From Asanoa siamensis (GTDB taxonomy: Bacteria > Actinomycetota > Actinomycetes > Mycobacteriales > Micromonosporaceae): a stretch of 64,000 nt of DNA. Shown in pieces: positions 63,986 to 64,000 of the stretch. A program made the position numbers and the translations under genes. The notes beneath the pieces were generated by a model. That model did no database searches and was not told the origin of the DNA. It saw nothing but the letters and a program-made list of their open reading frames with translations. Positions within the stretch are counted from its first letter, which is position 1, and each line of letters opens with the position of its first letter. The stretch spans positions 124,001-188,000 of the forward strand of contig NZ_BONE01000003.1 in NCBI RefSeq assembly GCF_016862555.1. The letters run 5' to 3'.

Positions 63986-64000
63986 ATGCAGCTGGGGCTC
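63986..64000 (+). CDS. gnd: Start of next gene, probable 6-phosphogluconate dehydrogenase
   Basis: ATG 63986 preceded by GGGAGGGG begins MQLGL and runs off the window. In Streptomyces and Micromonosporaceae dnaN is followed by gnd, whose product starts in the same way. With five codons the name rests on gene order. Confidence 0.45.

Overview
The window is a high-GC actinobacterial chromosome segment that runs up to and across the replication origin. The gene order rpmH-rnpA-yidD-yidC-jag-rsmG-parA-parB on one side of dnaA and dnaN on the other, the trxB/trxA/cwlM block, and the rpsF-ssb-rpsR-rplI-dnaB, class A PBP, DUF5318, PadR and ino1 block match the conserved origin-proximal core of Actinobacteria. 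A mycothiol-linked enzyme fold, mycobacterial-type inositol-phosphate synthase, GTG/TTG starts and probable gnd immediately after dnaN fit Micromonosporaceae or a relative. The family is an inference from gene order; no 16S gene is present.

Layout. 1-4155: a GGDEF-EAL protein cut by the window edge, a polytopic membrane protein, a phosphoribosyltransferase, a zinc-ribbon protein and a DinB/maleylpyruvate-isomerase-fold protein. 4152-13752: dnaB carrying two inteins, a 1089-residue repeat-rich membrane protein, then rplI, rpsR, ssb and rpsF. 14035-25073: a secreted anchored protein, endonuclease IV, two large multi-pass probable glycosyltransferases (one with a roughly 650-residue disordered head), a gene-free degenerate repeat block (about 21400-22010) and a class A PBP. 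25259-31225: DUF5318, a PadR regulator with a perfect inverted-repeat operator, ino1, a Tat-exported protein, ogt, a membrane protein and a CCA/poly(A) polymerase. 31326-44362: murJ, a separate pseudokinase, an ECF sigma/anti-sigma pair, trxB behind a SigR-type promoter, trxA, cwlM, three GNAT proteins, a PLP aminotransferase and a D-Ala-D-Ala ligase-like enzyme.

44363-49141 holds about 4.8 kb without a convincing gene but with parS sites and parS variants. It also holds a 69-bp fragment of rpmH that is about 94% identical to the real gene 12 kb away. 49142-59216 carries a HIT-like gene, parB, a giant parA (1383 codons, of which only the last ~282 are the ATPase), rsmG, jag, yidC, yidD, rnpA and rpmH, all on the minus strand. 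59217-64000 holds the dnaA upstream region, dnaA, oriC with about 20 DnaA boxes, dnaN and the first codons of probable gnd.

Together the genes serve replication initiation and fork functions (dnaA, dnaN, dnaB, ssb), origin segregation (parA, parB, parS), membrane insertion (yidC, yidD), envelope assembly (PBP, MurJ, pseudokinase, CwlM, Ddl-like) and redox control (trx system, ino1 as the entry to mycothiol). The features most worth a second look are the class 3 intein splitting the DnaB Walker A motif, the giant ParA extension with parS sites inside its coding sequence, and the gene-free parS region with its copied rpmH core.
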